Assembly: GCF_910585425.1 (NCBI RefSeq)
Contig: NZ_CAJUCP010000002.1
Location: 106,886-170,885, forward strand
Source: an uncultured Acetatifactor sp.
GTDB taxonomy: Bacteria > Bacillota > Clostridia > Lachnospirales > Lachnospiraceae
Reading direction: 5' to 3'
Length of the DNA stretch: 64,000 nucleotides
The position numbers were made by a program, and so were the translations under genes. This document shows, one piece after another, positions 1 through 8,156 of the stretch. The notes under the pieces are model-generated. The model had not been told where the DNA came from. It did no database searches and saw only the letters and a list, made by a program, of their open reading frames with translations. Position 1 is the first letter of the stretch, and the number at the start of each line of letters is the position of its first letter.

Positions 1-536
1 CATCTCGCGTGATACCGGATGTTCTTTAAATAATAGCTGATTTCGGACTGGGTCTCATCCATCGCGCACAAATCCGAGACCGCCTCCCGCTTCACTTCAG
101 ACCATCTCATGGGATCCAGGCATTTGCGGGTCAGGCCTTCCGTCGTATTGACCGGGCTGTCCCCATGAATCTCGAACAGGTATCGCGTATCCAATACCAC
201 TACCTGCGGCGACTGGAACCGCAATGCCTCCTTAAGCCAGAAATAGCTCAGGAAAATGCTCTGCTGCTCGCTTCCAAGATTATAGCTCCGAATCCCGTAT
301 TCATTGTATATCTCCTGGGGCGAAAAAGAATTCACCGCCACACTTGAGCCAAAGAACAGGACATCTATGGAATCATTCTCCATCTGGTAAAACTGGTTAT
401 AAGACGAAGTTGTCGGCCATGTGCTGTTCTTCAAGATATATTTCGGCATCAGCATTTCATTGATAAAATATAAAGAGGCTGCAAGAACAAGCAAAAACAA
501 GAGGCCCCTCACCCCATCCAAAACATGTCTCCGCAT
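1..536 (-). CDS. SGNH/DltD-like acyltransferase partner, 3' part cut by window edge
   Basis: Reading from the ATG at 536, 178 codons are open and the frame runs off the window edge, so the C-terminal part is missing. The start follows directly on the stop codon of the MBOAT gene upstream, which implies translational coupling. The N-terminus is a single hydrophobic anchor, about residues 8-24. It is followed by a secreted domain with VLFFGSSVAVNSFSP, which resembles block I of SGNH/GDSL hydrolases (G-S-S in place of G-D-S). In MBOAT/SGNH pairs (DltB/DltD, AlgI/AlgJ types) the membrane enzyme exports an acyl group and the SGNH partner helps transfer it to an extracellular polymer. The role is inferred from this pairing; the polymer is unknown. 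Confidence 0.75.
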   Translation of the reverse strand, partial: MRRHVLDGVRGLLFLLVLAASLYFINEMLMPKYILKNSTWPTTSSYNQFYQMENDSIDVLFFGSSVAVNSFSPQEIYNEYGIRSYNLGSEQQSIFLSYFWLKEALRFQSPQVVVLDTRYLFEIHGDSPVNTTEGLTRKCLDPMRWSEVKREAVSDLCAMDETQSEISYYLKNIRYHAR

Positions 537-2036
537 TTAAAATCCTCCGTAAATAAAGTCTGCGGCATTGAAGCCATGCCCATATGTGCCAAAGAGCCAC
601 ATGCACCAGAATCCGCAAAGATAAATCGCCCAGCGCACCGCCGTATTCTGCCTGTTGAACCAGCCCCGCACCTCTATCCCCTTCTCCTGCATCAGGCTGA
701 TGGTGACGAAAATCAGTACGGAACAAGACAATACGCCAAATTCCCTCTGCGTCAGGCCCAGGCGGAATATGGAATCATTGAAAAATATCCATGGATTAAA
801 GGTGCTGAACATGGATAATATCATCTGTACACCCGTTTTGAGGGTGCTGGCCCTGAATATTATCCAGGCCGTGGACACAAGAAATGACGTGGCTGTCATC
901 TCCAATGCTTTCCGCATCTTGGACCCCTGCGGCAGGGACAGCCTCTCCAGGATGTAATCCTTGGGCCTGTATAGCAAATCGCCCGCTATCTGATAACCCG
1001 CGTGCATCAATCCCCAGAACAGATATTTCCACCTTCCCCCATGCCAAAGGCCGCTTACCGCAAATGTGATGACAAGATTCCCGTATTTATGGATTTTGCC
1101 CTTTCGGCTCCCTCCCAAAGGGATATATATGTAATCCCTCAGCCATCCACTTAAGGAGATATGCCATCTTCGCCAGAATTCCTTGACGGATGTAGAAAAA
1201 TAAGGACGGCTGAAGTTATCGGTCAGCTCTATCCCGTAAAGCCCTGCGACCCCCTGAGATATCGTCACACAGGACAGGAAATCTGCATAGAGCTGTATGC
1301 TGTAAAGAACCGCCGCTGTCAGTATATAAAACCCCGCATACTTCGGATAGCTGTCAAAGACAGTGTCCACTACCACAGATGCCTTATCCGCTATCAGATA
1401 CTTTAAAAACAATCCCCAGAGGATTAGCTGAATCCCCCTCATCAACCGCTCATTGTCATAGGAATGTCCTTCGAACAGCTGGCTTTCCAGTTGGTCATAG
1501 CGCGAAATAGGACCCTGTATGATTATCGGAAAAAAGGATATGAATAAAGCATATTTCAGCAAATTCTTCTGCGGTGTTATCCTGGCCTTATAGATGTCCG
1601 CCAGGTAGGCAATCATCTGCATGGAATAAAACGAAAGTCCAATCGGTATTATCCATGGAACCATAGGCCTGTGCATGACGGAGCCTGTGAGGAAGTCCCC
1701 GCATTTTGAAGCGATCAGCGGCGCCGCCGATGCTATGATTCCGATTCCCAAAGCTATCCTGGCCCATGTATTCTGCTCCCTGATCTTTTCCATCAAAATG
1801 CCCGCAAAATAGCTTATGGCTATCGACATCGCAAAAACCAGGAGCTGCCTTCTGTCATCAGACACCACATAGTAAAAATACCCGCTGGAAATCATCAGAA
1901 CCGTCCATCGCACCTTCCTTGGCAGCACATAGTACAGAACAACCGTCAAGGCAACGAAAAGAAAATATCTTGCCGCCGTATAATTCATTGGAGCCGCATG
2001 AACAATTTCCAGCAAGCCGTAAAAAAACTGATCCAT
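537..2036 (-). CDS. MBOAT family membrane-bound O-acyltransferase (AlgI/DltB type)
   Basis: A 499-residue polytopic membrane protein. The MBOAT core is visible near the middle: FWRRWHISLSGWLRDYIYIP, then SGLWHG and GLMHAGYQ, which carry the conserved histidines of the family. The frame stays open upstream to 2102, but I place the start at the ATG at 2036 because the mature N-terminal helix begins there. A GTG at 2045, just behind GGAGGGGCG, is an alternative. The gene is directly followed by an SGNH-type gene, which suggests O-acylation (often O-acetylation) of a cell-surface glycan or teichoic polymer. The substrate cannot be read from sequence. Confidence 0.9.
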   Translation of the reverse strand: MDQFFYGLLEIVHAAPMNYTAARYFLFVALTVVLYYVLPRKVRWTVLMISSGYFYYVVSDDRRQLLVFAMSIAISYFAGILMEKIREQNTWARIALGIGIIASAAPLIASKCGDFLTGSVMHRPMVPWIIPIGLSFYSMQMIAYLADIYKARITPQKNLLKYALFISFFPIIIQGPISRYDQLESQLFEGHSYDNERLMRGIQLILWGLFLKYLIADKASVVVDTVFDSYPKYAGFYILTAAVLYSIQLYADFLSCVTISQGVAGLYGIELTDNFSRPYFSTSVKEFWRRWHISLSGWLRDYIYIPLGGSRKGKIHKYGNLVITFAVSGLWHGGRWKYLFWGLMHAGYQIAGDLLYRPKDYILERLSLPQGSKMRKALEMTATSFLVSTAWIIFRASTLKTGVQMILSMFSTFNPWIFFNDSIFRLGLTQREFGVLSCSVLIFVTISLMQEKGIEVRGWFNRQNTAVRWAIYLCGFWCMWLFGTYGHGFNAADFIYGGF

Positions 2037-2111
2037 GACCTTCACCGCCCCTCCCTCTTCCATTTCGGCACTGGCATACCGGCCTCCGGATTGCACACCC
2101 ATGCCGCAAAG

Positions 2112-2380
2112 GTTCGCCTTACTTGCTTATTAGGCGAACTTTTTTATTGCCGCAAATCAGCGACATCAGATTTCCGGGCGGCCTGAGACACTCTGAAAAC
2201 CACATTCTCTCTAAATCCAGACAGTGATTTTTGTGCGGAATATAGGCGGAGAGCATCGAATAACGTCATTGAAATCAGAAATATAGACAAAACTGAAATT
2301 TGGACTTGCGCAAACTGCACATTCAATATAAAATGTTAGAGATAATAAAAAAGTTCGCCTTATAAGCAAGTAAGGCGAAC
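2112..2380. repeat. 37-bp inverted repeat pair flanking about 195 bp of non-coding DNA
   Basis: Positions 2112-2148 and 2344-2380 are inverted copies of one another, with a single mismatch in 37. Each copy is itself a hairpin (GTTCGCCT / AGGCGAAC) next to a T6 or A6 run, so each could act as a terminator in either direction. The 195 bp between them carry no convincing gene. This is either a pair of bidirectional terminators between mecA and the MBOAT gene, or a small MITE-like element with long terminal inverted repeats. I see no clear target-site duplication. Confidence 0.7.
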
Positions 2381-2421
2381 TTTTTTACTTTAATTTCATC
2401 CTTATCGCCGTAGCAGCCCCA

Positions 2422-3135
2422 TCACTTCCTCAGCTTCTTCAGCGCCTTCTCCGCAATCAGACACTCCCCATGCTCCTCCAGCTGCACTGTCTGGGAGGGT
2501 TCTGCCGCATAGAGGCTGGAGAATTCCAGCGCCTGTATGCAGGCCCTGCTGTAGCGCTCATAGGAGGCCCGCCCTTTGAGCAGATACAGGAAATAGAGCC
2601 CATCCATCTGGTACAGGCTGCTCTCCACCTGCAGGTTCGAGGGCAGCATGGCGGCGAACTCTATGATCCGGCCCAGCTCTGAAAAGGCGAACACAGCGAA
2701 GCTGGGGCGGCTCACCTGCTGCGCCTGTTTGCCTTCCGCCTGCTTTCCCTCCGCCTCCCCGGCATTCGGGGCAGGGCTGCTCTCCGCCGACTGGACGGTC
2801 CCCTCTCCGCTTATCTTCTCCCTGGTCCTCTGGAGGATCCGCTTCATCTCCTTCAGGCATTCGATGAACTGGTCGCTCTCCTTGATTTCCGGATCCCTGT
2901 CGGAGAAGGTCAGGATCAGCCCCTGATCCGGCAGCATCATAATCTGCAGGTCAAAGGCGAATTTCGGCGGCTTGTAGCCCACCTCCTCCGCGGCCTGTTC
3001 GATGATCTCCTGCACCACTTCTCTGGCTTTATCGCTGCGCAGGACAAAATCCTTGTAGTCAATCTCATACTCTTCCAGTTCTTCATTGGACAGGAAGCAC
3101 TTTACCGTCTTTTCATCCACACGTTCTATTCTCAT
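2422..3135 (-). CDS. mecA: MecA adaptor protein
   Basis: A 237-residue protein that starts MRIERVDEKTVKCFLSNEEL and continues with an ELEEYEID-type segment, the hallmark N-terminus of MecA. The C-terminal half (LGRIIEFAAMLPSNLQVESS onward) is the ClpC-binding domain of the family. A Q/E/P-rich linker of about 40 residues separates the halves. The frame extends to 3237, but the ATG at 3135 is preceded by GAGGA seven bases upstream. MecA homologues deliver substrates to ClpCP and so control competence and other regulators in Bacillota. The gene stands alone on this strand. Confidence 0.93.
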   Translation of the reverse strand: MRIERVDEKTVKCFLSNEELEEYEIDYKDFVLRSDKAREVVQEIIEQAAEEVGYKPPKFAFDLQIMMLPDQGLILTFSDRDPEIKESDQFIECLKEMKRILQRTREKISGEGTVQSAESSPAPNAGEAEGKQAEGKQAQQVSRPSFAVFAFSELGRIIEFAAMLPSNLQVESSLYQMDGLYFLYLLKGRASYERYSRACIQALEFSSLYAAEPSQTVQLEEHGECLIAEKALKKLRK

Positions 3136-3224
3136 ATCATTATCCTCATAAAAATGTACCTGCCACATAACCACATTCTTATGATACCATGATATTCGGA
3201 AAAATACAATTATATTTATTTTGG

Positions 3225-3255
3225 ATAATAGAATCATTTCTTATGATTCTATTAT
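3225..3255. repeat. 13-bp perfect AT-rich palindrome upstream of mecA
   Basis: ATAATAGAATCAT at 3225-3237 and its exact reverse complement at 3243-3255 are separated by 5 bases. The palindrome lies between the BlaR1-like stop at 3330 and the mecA start at 3135. It could be an operator for mecA, or a weak terminator for the gene pair upstream on the same strand. The sequence does not decide. Confidence 0.6.
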
Positions 3256-3329
3256 ATAAGTTTTCCATTCTATGCATTATTTTATACCTTTTTTTAGACA
3301 ATTTTTAGCCTGTTCCACCCCCGGCGGGC

Positions 3330-5306
3330 CTATAGCTCCAGGCCATAGCCGGCCACCTTCCAGCCGTCCCCCTCCTTCACCGCCGATATGGTCAGGTACT
3401 CCAGATAATCCGCATCCGCTGCCGGACGGAACTCCATGGAGATTACGGTATCGTCTTCATCCGGCAGCCCTGCACCGTCCAGCCCCTTTACGGCCAAAAG
3501 CTGTGCCTGCGCCGCCACATGGCCATCCAGGCCGTCCGGGAATGTCTCCACTACTCCCCCGTAATCCGCCGACAGATACTGCGCCAGCTCCGCCGCGTCT
3601 CCTGCCAGATAGGCCTCCCAGAAAGCCGTTGCCAGCTGCTCCATCTGCCGGACGTCCGCCGACATGCCCTGACTGTCCGCCGACAGATCCTGGTTTTCCT
3701 CCTGCCATATGGCGAAATTGGCGGCGATGACGGGCAGTATAATCCCAAAGCCCTCCTCATATTCCGAGACCGCCGGATAAGCATAATGGATGCCCATGAC
3801 CTTGCTTCCGCTTTCGCTGAGCCGGACGCAGAAGACCATTCCGTCTTCCTCTTTCCTCAGGACATCCGCGGCCTCTGTCCCGGCATAGCCCTCCTGTTCC
3901 AGGATATCCCGGGCCTCTTCCCATGTATTCCCGCTGTAATCGGCCACCCAGAACCGCACCTGTCCGTCGGATTCCCATATCCATTCGTCAGGCCCGCCGG
4001 ACTTCCACCCCGATTCGGGAATCAGCAGACCATAGCCCTGGCCCTGGTACAGGTATGCGGGCTCCTCCTGGGGAATGCCCTCCTGCATATAGCGCAGCGT
4101 GTATTTCCGCCCCGGATGCGCTTCCGTCCCAGAGTCCTCTCCGGATGCATCCCTGTCAATCACGGCGGGCTCTTCATTCCTGCCCTCCGCCGCCCCTCTG
4201 TCCAAAGGCGGATCCAGGGGCAGACCATCCGCATCGCCCCCGTAGGTATCGCTGTCCGTGCCCCTTTCCAGATTCTGCGCCTGCCCCTCTGTGGCCTGCG
4301 CCGTCCTGGCAGAGGTGGCGAACACCAGCGCCAGGCACGCCACCAGCAGCGTGGACGCCATGATGGCCGCATGTTTTATTTTCTTATATCTCATGATCAG
4401 GCAGACTCTCTCTTCGATGGCGTTTTTGCTGAATCCGTTGTACAGGGGCAGCAGTACGCGCTTCTCCTCCTCCATCCCTATCAGCGTCATGGCATATCCC
4501 GCCCTGGCCTCCTCCCCGAAGCGGCGCAGCACGCCCTCGTCACAGGCCAGCTCCATATCCCGGTTCATGAGCCTGCACATGACCCAGACCAGCGGATTGA
4601 ACCAGTGGAGGCACAGCGCCGCCACCATGGCCAGCTTCAGCGCAGCGTCGTGATGGCGGATGTGCACGAACTCATGCCGCAGGATATATCTCAGCTCCTG
4701 TCCGCTGCCCTCCAGCGCCCTTCCGGGAAGCAGGATGACAGGGCGCAGGCAACCGTAGGTCAGCGGCGCCAGGATTCTGTCCGACTGCCTCACCGCAATC
4801 CGTCCGATCCGGCCCCGCCGCCGTCCCGCGCACCTGTCCAGCCACTGCTGCACCCGTCCGTCCTCCACAGGCACGGCCATGCGGAACTGCCACAGGCTGC
4901 GGGCATATGCCGCCGCAAAGAATACGGCCAAAGCCAAGGCCCCCGCGCCCCAGACCGCCCCCAGCAGCCCCAGGCCGCCCTCTCCGGCCAGAGCCCTGGG
5001 CTCCTGTCCCAGGGCCAGGTCCTGCACCACAGTCCACGCGGGCTGGCTGCCCGTAATCGTCACGCCCTCCCACATCCTGGCCGGGTACGGCTCCTGCACG
5101 GCCTGGCGCTGGACTGTCTGCAGAAAGGTGTACAGGCTGAACACGGAGGAAAAGGTGAAGGGCAGCAGCAACCTGGCCAGCGCCAGGCACCAGAGGACAG
5201 GTAACGTCCTCTTGGGCAGCTTATCCAGCCAAAGGATGCGCACCGCGATGATGACCAGTATCAGCACGCCTCCGCAAAAGCTTCTTTGAATCAGTCCCAT
5301 AGCCAT
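3330..5306 (-). CDS. M56 family (BlaR1/MecR1-type) membrane metallopeptidase with a non-penicillin-binding sensor region
   Basis: A 658-residue protein with membrane segments near residues 5-25, 34-52, 115-135 and 315-335. The zinc-peptidase motif HEFVH is at 211-215, between segments three and four, as in BlaR1/MecR1. The extracellular part (from about 340) is not a class D beta-lactamase-like domain: no SxxK/SxN/KTG order is evident. It has an acidic linker, then a domain rich in aromatic and Gly residues, then a C-terminal segment resembling SnoaL/NTF2-like folds (about 545-658). The gene starts 3 bp after the BlaI-type gene, behind GGAGGAGGGG. In the known systems the sensor cleaves the repressor when a ligand binds; here the ligand is unknown. 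Confidence 0.85.
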   Translation of the reverse strand: MAMGLIQRSFCGGVLILVIIAVRILWLDKLPKRTLPVLWCLALARLLLPFTFSSVFSLYTFLQTVQRQAVQEPYPARMWEGVTITGSQPAWTVVQDLALGQEPRALAGEGGLGLLGAVWGAGALALAVFFAAAYARSLWQFRMAVPVEDGRVQQWLDRCAGRRRGRIGRIAVRQSDRILAPLTYGCLRPVILLPGRALEGSGQELRYILRHEFVHIRHHDAALKLAMVAALCLHWFNPLVWVMCRLMNRDMELACDEGVLRRFGEEARAGYAMTLIGMEEEKRVLLPLYNGFSKNAIEERVCLIMRYKKIKHAAIMASTLLVACLALVFATSARTAQATEGQAQNLERGTDSDTYGGDADGLPLDPPLDRGAAEGRNEEPAVIDRDASGEDSGTEAHPGRKYTLRYMQEGIPQEEPAYLYQGQGYGLLIPESGWKSGGPDEWIWESDGQVRFWVADYSGNTWEEARDILEQEGYAGTEAADVLRKEEDGMVFCVRLSESGSKVMGIHYAYPAVSEYEEGFGIILPVIAANFAIWQEENQDLSADSQGMSADVRQMEQLATAFWEAYLAGDAAELAQYLSADYGGVVETFPDGLDGHVAAQAQLLAVKGLDGAGLPDEDDTVISMEFRPAADADYLEYLTISAVKEGDGWKVAGYGLEL

Positions 5307-5309
5307 CCT

Positions 5310-5663
5310 CTATTTCCCCTCCTCCACAATCCTCTTCAGCCTCTCGATCTGCTCCCCGGAAAGGGCCTTTCGGCTCAGCAGGGAGGCGAAGAGCATATCC
5401 GCCGACCCGTCGTAGATTCTGTCTATCAGCTCGTCCGTCTCCGAGGCCTGCACCTGGGCCTTGGAGACCAGCGCATGGCACAAAAAGCCCGGCTCGCTGC
5501 GCTGGATGGCCCCTTTCCTGACGCATTTCTTAATCACAGTATAGGTGGTGTTCACGTTCCAGCCGATCTCCTCCTTCAGGATATCCGAGATACGCTTTGC
5601 CGTGGAATCTCCCTCCCGCCAGAGCACGGCCATCACCTTCAGTTCCGAGTCAAATAATTTCAT
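5310..5663 (-). CDS. BlaI/MecI/CopY family repressor
   Basis: A 117-residue winged-helix protein: MKLFDSELKVMAVLWREGDS, then TTYTVIKKCVRKGAIQRSEP for the recognition helix and wing. The C-terminal dimerisation helix ends LSGEQIERLKRIVEEGK. Length and layout match BlaI/MecI. It is the first gene of a two-gene operon with the M56 membrane peptidase. Three BlaI-type dyads lie directly upstream, one on each promoter element and one just downstream, so autorepression is strongly suggested. Confidence 0.92.
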   Translation of the reverse strand: MKLFDSELKVMAVLWREGDSTAKRISDILKEEIGWNVNTTYTVIKKCVRKGAIQRSEPGFLCHALVSKAQVQASETDELIDRIYDGSADMLFASLLSRKALSGEQIERLKRIVEEGK

Positions 5664-5684
5664 GTCAGATTCGTCCCTTTCTAT

Positions 5685-5752
5685 ACTACTGCAATAGTTG
5701 ACGATTTCATACTATCACGATAGTAAGCCGCTGTCAATACTATTGCAGTAGT
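5685..5752 (-). promoter_or_regulatory. blaI-type promoter covered by three operator dyads
   Basis: On the minus strand TTGACA (5732-5737) and TAGTAT (5709-5714) are separated by exactly 17 bp. Three 14-bp dyads of form ACTAYYRCRRTAGT lie at 5685-5698, 5711-5724 and 5739-5752. The first spans the likely transcription start and early leader, the second overlaps the -10 region, and the third lies just upstream of the -35. Spacing is 26 and 28 bp centre to centre. The dyads resemble known BlaI/MecI sites (TACTA...TAGTA). Confidence 0.9.
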
Positions 5753-5759
5753 TTTCCAG

Positions 5760-7739
5760 TCAGCACCGCAGCCGCATCCGGCTCAGCACCGCCAGGATTT
5801 CATATTTCCTGGGCATGTCCATCCACCTGGAGCATTCTGTGAAGAAGGGGGAATAGGCGGTTTCCAGCCCTGCCTCCCCAATCTCCCCGAGCAGGCGCTC
5901 CACCTCCCGCTCCCTGCAGATCCACTGGGGCGGGACTGCGCCGGGCCGGTTTTCAGATCCCTCAACAGCCTGCCCCTCCAGGGAGAACTTCCGGAAGCGC
6001 TCCAGGGGGTTCACCTGATTGATCAGCTTCCTCACCAGGAAGGCGATGGCGTTGAGCTGGGGGATGGTGGCGATATCGTGGAGCATGCGGATGTCTATCT
6101 GCTCCTCCCCCAGAATCAGGAAGCCTAAGTCGGACACCTTCAGCACCTCCGAGGCGGAGCCCTCCGGGCGGGTGCTCAGGCGGGCGGCATCGATCTCATC
6201 CCGGAAGCTGAAATCCGCCGGTGCGGGAATCTGCCGGTGTTCCGGCCCTGTCCCCCGGCCATCCCCTCCAGGGCCTTCGCCGTCCTTCCCATCAGCCGCC
6301 CCAGGGGCGCATCTGCGCTGCAGGGCCTTCGCCGCCTCCGTCACCTGGCCGATGCAGTAGTCCTTCATCATATAGATCCGGTCCGCCGCCTGCAGGTACT
6401 CGCTGCTGCCGCCGATCACCAGTATGGTGGACACGCCGAGCCTCCCTGCAAGCTCCCGCACCCGCTCCACGAAGGGCGTGATGGGCTCCTTTTCGATCAG
6501 GGTCTTCATGACGGCATCCTGGATCATGAAGTTGGTGGCGGATTTGTCCTCGTCGATCATCAGCAGCTTCACGCCCCATCCCACCGCCTCCATGATGTTG
6601 GCAGCCTGGGAGGTGGAGCCGGAGGCATGCTCCGTGGAAAAGTCCGCCGGGTCTCCCCCGGGAATCCATTTGATGAAAGGGGACAGGTTCACATGGCGGA
6701 TGCTCCTGCCGTCCTCCGCGGAAATCTTCATGGCCGAGGCATCGGTGAGCACCAGCTCCCTGCCGTCCCCCTCCACATGGTCGTAGATGCCTGCGCTCAG
6801 GGCGTCCAGCAGAGTGCTTTTCCCGGAATATCCGCCGCCCGTGACCACGGTGACGCCTTTCCGGAAGGCCATGCCCCTGACCCCGGCCACACACACCGCG
6901 TCCTCCGGCGTGGACAGGAAGGGCACCGCCCCCTGCATGGGAGCGCCGCTGCCCTTCTCCCTGGGCAGGATGCTGCCGTCCGCCACAAAGGCGCAATAGT
7001 CGCTGTCCCGCAGCCACGCCCGGATCTCCTGCTGCCTGGCATGGAGCGCCAGGGCCCGCTGCAGCCCGCTGTGGTCGAATTCGTTCACGAAACAGTTCAC
7101 CGCCTCCGGCAGGTCTCTGGTCAGCATCTGCACCGCCTTCTTGTGCTTGCCCAGGGGGAGCTGCACCTGGAGCATGATGCTGACGCAGCTATAGGCAGGC
7201 ACCTCCATGGCCCCGTCGATGGGCGCGATCATGCACATCACAGCCGTGGAGGATTTTACGCCATTGTCCCCCAGCCTGTCCAGGATTTCTATGGTGTCCC
7301 CCTTCAGGATCCGGTAATACTTCTGGGGAATCAGGTTCACCGCCGCCACGTTCCGGGCCAGCACCTCGCTGCCCGGCTCATAGATGAAATAATGCCCGTT
7401 CTCCCTGGCCGTGCGCTTGCGGTTGTCGTTCCCCTCATTCAGGGCCCGCACATAGGGCAGGAACGCGCGGAAGATATAGTCCAGTGCGGCCACTCCCACC
7501 TCCGCCTCCTCCAGCTTCAGCAGGTGCATGGGGATGTGGATCGTCACCGTGGGCTTCGACAGCTCCAGGCGGTTGCTCTTGGTGATCTCATAGCCAATCT
7601 CCCCGTCCCAGTACAGGGCATGGTTGTGCACGATGGGGTCTTTGTCCATGAAGCTCTCGCACATCCTGCCCTCGTAGATCTCCTCATAGGTCTCGCTGGC
7701 AGGCCTCATGTTCAATAGATAATATTTTAATCTCTTCAA
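5760..7739 (-). CDS. COG3044 predicted ABC-class P-loop ATPase
   Basis: A 659-residue cytoplasmic protein with Walker A GGGYSGKST at 301-309, an ABC-signature-like SGSTSQA at 373-379, Walker B LLMIDED at about 392-398, and an H-loop-like stretch before ILVIGGSSEY. This arrangement is typical of the uncharacterised family annotated as predicted ATPase of the ABC class (COG3044/PF09818). No membrane segments are visible. The start is TTG at 7739, behind AAAGGAG with 7-bp spacing; no in-frame ATG sits at a better position. A short 26-codon frame (7754-7834) ends right at this ribosome binding site. Function is unknown; an RNA-related role has been suggested for relatives. Confidence 0.85.
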   Translation of the reverse strand: MKRLKYYLLNMRPASETYEEIYEGRMCESFMDKDPIVHNHALYWDGEIGYEITKSNRLELSKPTVTIHIPMHLLKLEEAEVGVAALDYIFRAFLPYVRALNEGNDNRKRTARENGHYFIYEPGSEVLARNVAAVNLIPQKYYRILKGDTIEILDRLGDNGVKSSTAVMCMIAPIDGAMEVPAYSCVSIMLQVQLPLGKHKKAVQMLTRDLPEAVNCFVNEFDHSGLQRALALHARQQEIRAWLRDSDYCAFVADGSILPREKGSGAPMQGAVPFLSTPEDAVCVAGVRGMAFRKGVTVVTGGGYSGKSTLLDALSAGIYDHVEGDGRELVLTDASAMKISAEDGRSIRHVNLSPFIKWIPGGDPADFSTEHASGSTSQAANIMEAVGWGVKLLMIDEDKSATNFMIQDAVMKTLIEKEPITPFVERVRELAGRLGVSTILVIGGSSEYLQAADRIYMMKDYCIGQVTEAAKALQRRCAPGAADGKDGEGPGGDGRGTGPEHRQIPAPADFSFRDEIDAARLSTRPEGSASEVLKVSDLGFLILGEEQIDIRMLHDIATIPQLNAIAFLVRKLINQVNPLERFRKFSLEGQAVEGSENRPGAVPPQWICREREVERLLGEIGEAGLETAYSPFFTECSRWMDMPRKYEILAVLSRMRLRC

Positions 7740-7892
7740 ATTCTGGTCTCCTTTTATACAGTGTCGTCTTCTTGATTTCGTTTTCCTGATATTGTTTTCC
7801 CGTCATCCTGTCTCTCTTTTCTCTCATAGCACATCACCTTACCCTTTCCCGGAATCCCTCGCCCGCGGCCATGGCCTCCCCGGCACATAAAA

Positions 7893-7927
7893 GGCGCGGC
7901 AGACAGACCTTAATCTGCCCGCCGCGC
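7893..7927 (-). terminator. Strong GC-rich terminator hairpin
   Basis: GGCGCGGC (7893-7900) pairs with GCCGCGCC (7920-7927), with further pairing inside. On the minus strand the stem is followed by TTTTAT. It is the last of three successive minus-strand terminator-like hairpins between the 12-codon ORF and the COG3044 gene. Confidence 0.75.
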
Positions 7928-7943
7928 CCGTTTTCCGCGCGCG

Positions 7944-7968
7944 AAAAAGGCACACCAATATGTGTGCC
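7944..7968 (-). terminator. Terminator hairpin with T5 tail
   Basis: GGCACAC (7949-7955) pairs with GTGTGCC (7962-7968). On the minus strand the stem is followed by TTTTT (7944-7948). It lies between two other terminator-like hairpins on the same strand. Confidence 0.75.
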
Positions 7969-7993
7969 CTGTCGTCAACAGTTATGCATAAAG

Positions 7994-8102
7994 GTACTTA
8001 AAAAACGGCATCCGAAATGCCCTCTGTTCAGTTGATTCGATCCACCATCCTTCTGCTTTTCTTCATATCGAGTCTCCTCCTTCAACTGAATTTTTTAAGT
8101 AC
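7994..8102 (-). ncRNA. Self-complementary cassette enclosing a 12-codon ORF and a terminator
   Basis: Nested inverted repeats define the element. GTACTTAAAAAA at 7994-8005 is the exact reverse complement of 8091-8102 (12 bp). TTCAGTTGA at 8027-8035 is the exact reverse complement of 8082-8090 (9 bp). A third stem of 7 out of 8 pairs flanks the start codon. Between the 12-bp and 9-bp arms sits a terminator hairpin, GGCAT/ATGCC at 8007-8021, followed on the minus strand by T6. The 3' arm of the 12-bp stem includes that T6 tract, so pairing with the 5' A6 tract could compete with termination. Confidence 0.6.
8028..8066 (-). CDS. 12-residue peptide ORF MKKSRRMVDRIN
   Basis: The ATG at 8066 is preceded by GGAGGAG with 6-bp spacing, one of the best ribosome binding sites in the window. 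The frame ends with TGA at 8028-8030 after 12 codons. The peptide is strongly basic (five K/R) with no hydrophobic stretch. It lies inside the nested palindrome 7994-8102 and is followed at once by a terminator. It may be a leader peptide, a small regulatory or toxic peptide, or a mobile-cassette product. I do not recognise a family. Confidence 0.45.
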   Translation of the reverse strand: MKKSRRMVDRIN

Positions 8103-8108
8103 AACATG

Positions 8109-8137
8109 AGTATAGCATTGCGCGCCGGAAATGGCAA
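8109..8137 (-). promoter_or_regulatory. Promoter for the 12-codon ORF transcript
   Basis: TTGCCA (8132-8137) and TATACT (8109-8114) on the minus strand, with a 17-bp spacer. The predicted start lies at about 8102, exactly at the outer arm of the palindromic cassette. The promoter lies downstream of the AraC regulator's stop codon (8157), so the small transcript need not depend on that gene. Confidence 0.7.
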
Positions 8138-8156
8138 GCAGAAAATCGCATGTCTC

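Noticed and set aside
3519..5204. Long open frame on the plus strand opposite the BlaR1-like gene
   Set aside because: It is the mirror of a well-supported gene; high GC leaves antisense frames open, and the product lacks any recognisable domain or ribosome binding site.
6237..7718. Antisense frame of 493 codons opposite the COG3044 gene
   Set aside because: Shadow of a gene with clear Walker motifs; His/Gln-rich composition typical of antisense translation.
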